This document shows, piece after piece, positions 63,998-64,000 of a stretch of DNA of 64,000 bases. The notes beneath the pieces were generated by a model. It was not told where the DNA came from and did not search any database. It saw only the letters and a list, made by a program, of their open reading frames with translations. Position 1 is the stretch's first letter. Each line of letters begins with the position of its first letter. The translations under genes were made by a program, and so were the position numbers. The stretch is from Intestinirhabdus alba (GTDB lineage Bacteria; Pseudomonadota; Gammaproteobacteria; Enterobacterales; Enterobacteriaceae), in contig NZ_WMJZ01000001.1 in the NCBI RefSeq assembly GCF_009711095.1, positions 124,001 to 188,000 on the forward strand. Direction: 5' to 3'.

Positions 63998-64000
63998 GGC

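Overview
The window is chromosomal DNA of a member of the Enterobacteriaceae, close to the Klebsiella/Enterobacter side of the family. The gene order follows the E. coli 11-13 min region: ybbJ-qmcA, cnoX, ybbO, tesA, ybbAP, selU, purKE, lpxH, ppiB, cysS, ybcIJ, folD, argU, cus, pheP, ybdG, nfsB, ybdF, ybdJK, entD-fepA-fes-ybdZ-entF. Proteins match the E. coli family lengths almost residue for residue. A ramR-romA-ramA locus and a mrkHI-like pair, both absent from E. coli K-12, point to the Klebsiella/Enterobacter group. The species cannot be fixed from the sequence alone.

Layout. 1-16.2 kb is conserved backbone: membrane quality control, thioesterase, ABC exporter, a general porin, tRNA selenation, purine synthesis, lipid A, Cys-tRNA synthesis and folate. 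A tRNA-Arg (argU-type) gene at 16.6 kb opens an accessory stretch to about 24 kb. It is AT-richer and sparse in genes. It holds an orphan periplasmic binding protein coupled to a di-haem oxidoreductase, a decayed IS200/IS605-type tnpB with its right end, a KGG-repeat stress peptide, a membrane-anchored bactofilin and three ERIC repeats. 24.2-32.7 kb is the copper/silver efflux system: cusRS divergent from cusCFBA, with a clear CusR palindrome between them. A c-di-GMP (PilZ) MrkH-like regulator and a LuxR-type MrkI-like partner follow, without any fimbrial genes. Then come a coiled-coil J-domain protein, pheP, ybdG and nfsB, a fourth ERIC, ybdF, and the RamR-controlled romA-ramA multidrug-tolerance operon.

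44.4-55.4 kb, between ybdK and entD, is an 11-kb catabolic cluster. It contains two short-chain dehydrogenases, a ribose-type ABC importer with an extra DUF2291 lipoprotein, a glycerol-kinase-like FGGY kinase, a SorC/EryD-type regulator and a split two-subunit transketolase. An identical 16-bp AT-rich palindromic sequence lies upstream of both the kinase/ABC/dehydrogenase operon and the transketolase operon, with a good CRP site beside the first copy. The whole cluster is therefore probably one regulon for import, oxidation, phosphorylation and transketolase cleavage of an unidentified polyol or ketose. It is the best candidate here for an undescribed pathway.

55.4-64 kb is the enterobactin locus: phosphopantetheinyl transferase EntD and receptor FepA on one strand, esterase Fes, the MbtH-like YbdZ and the synthetase EntF on the other. 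A Fur-like AT-rich region sits between the divergent fepA and fes.
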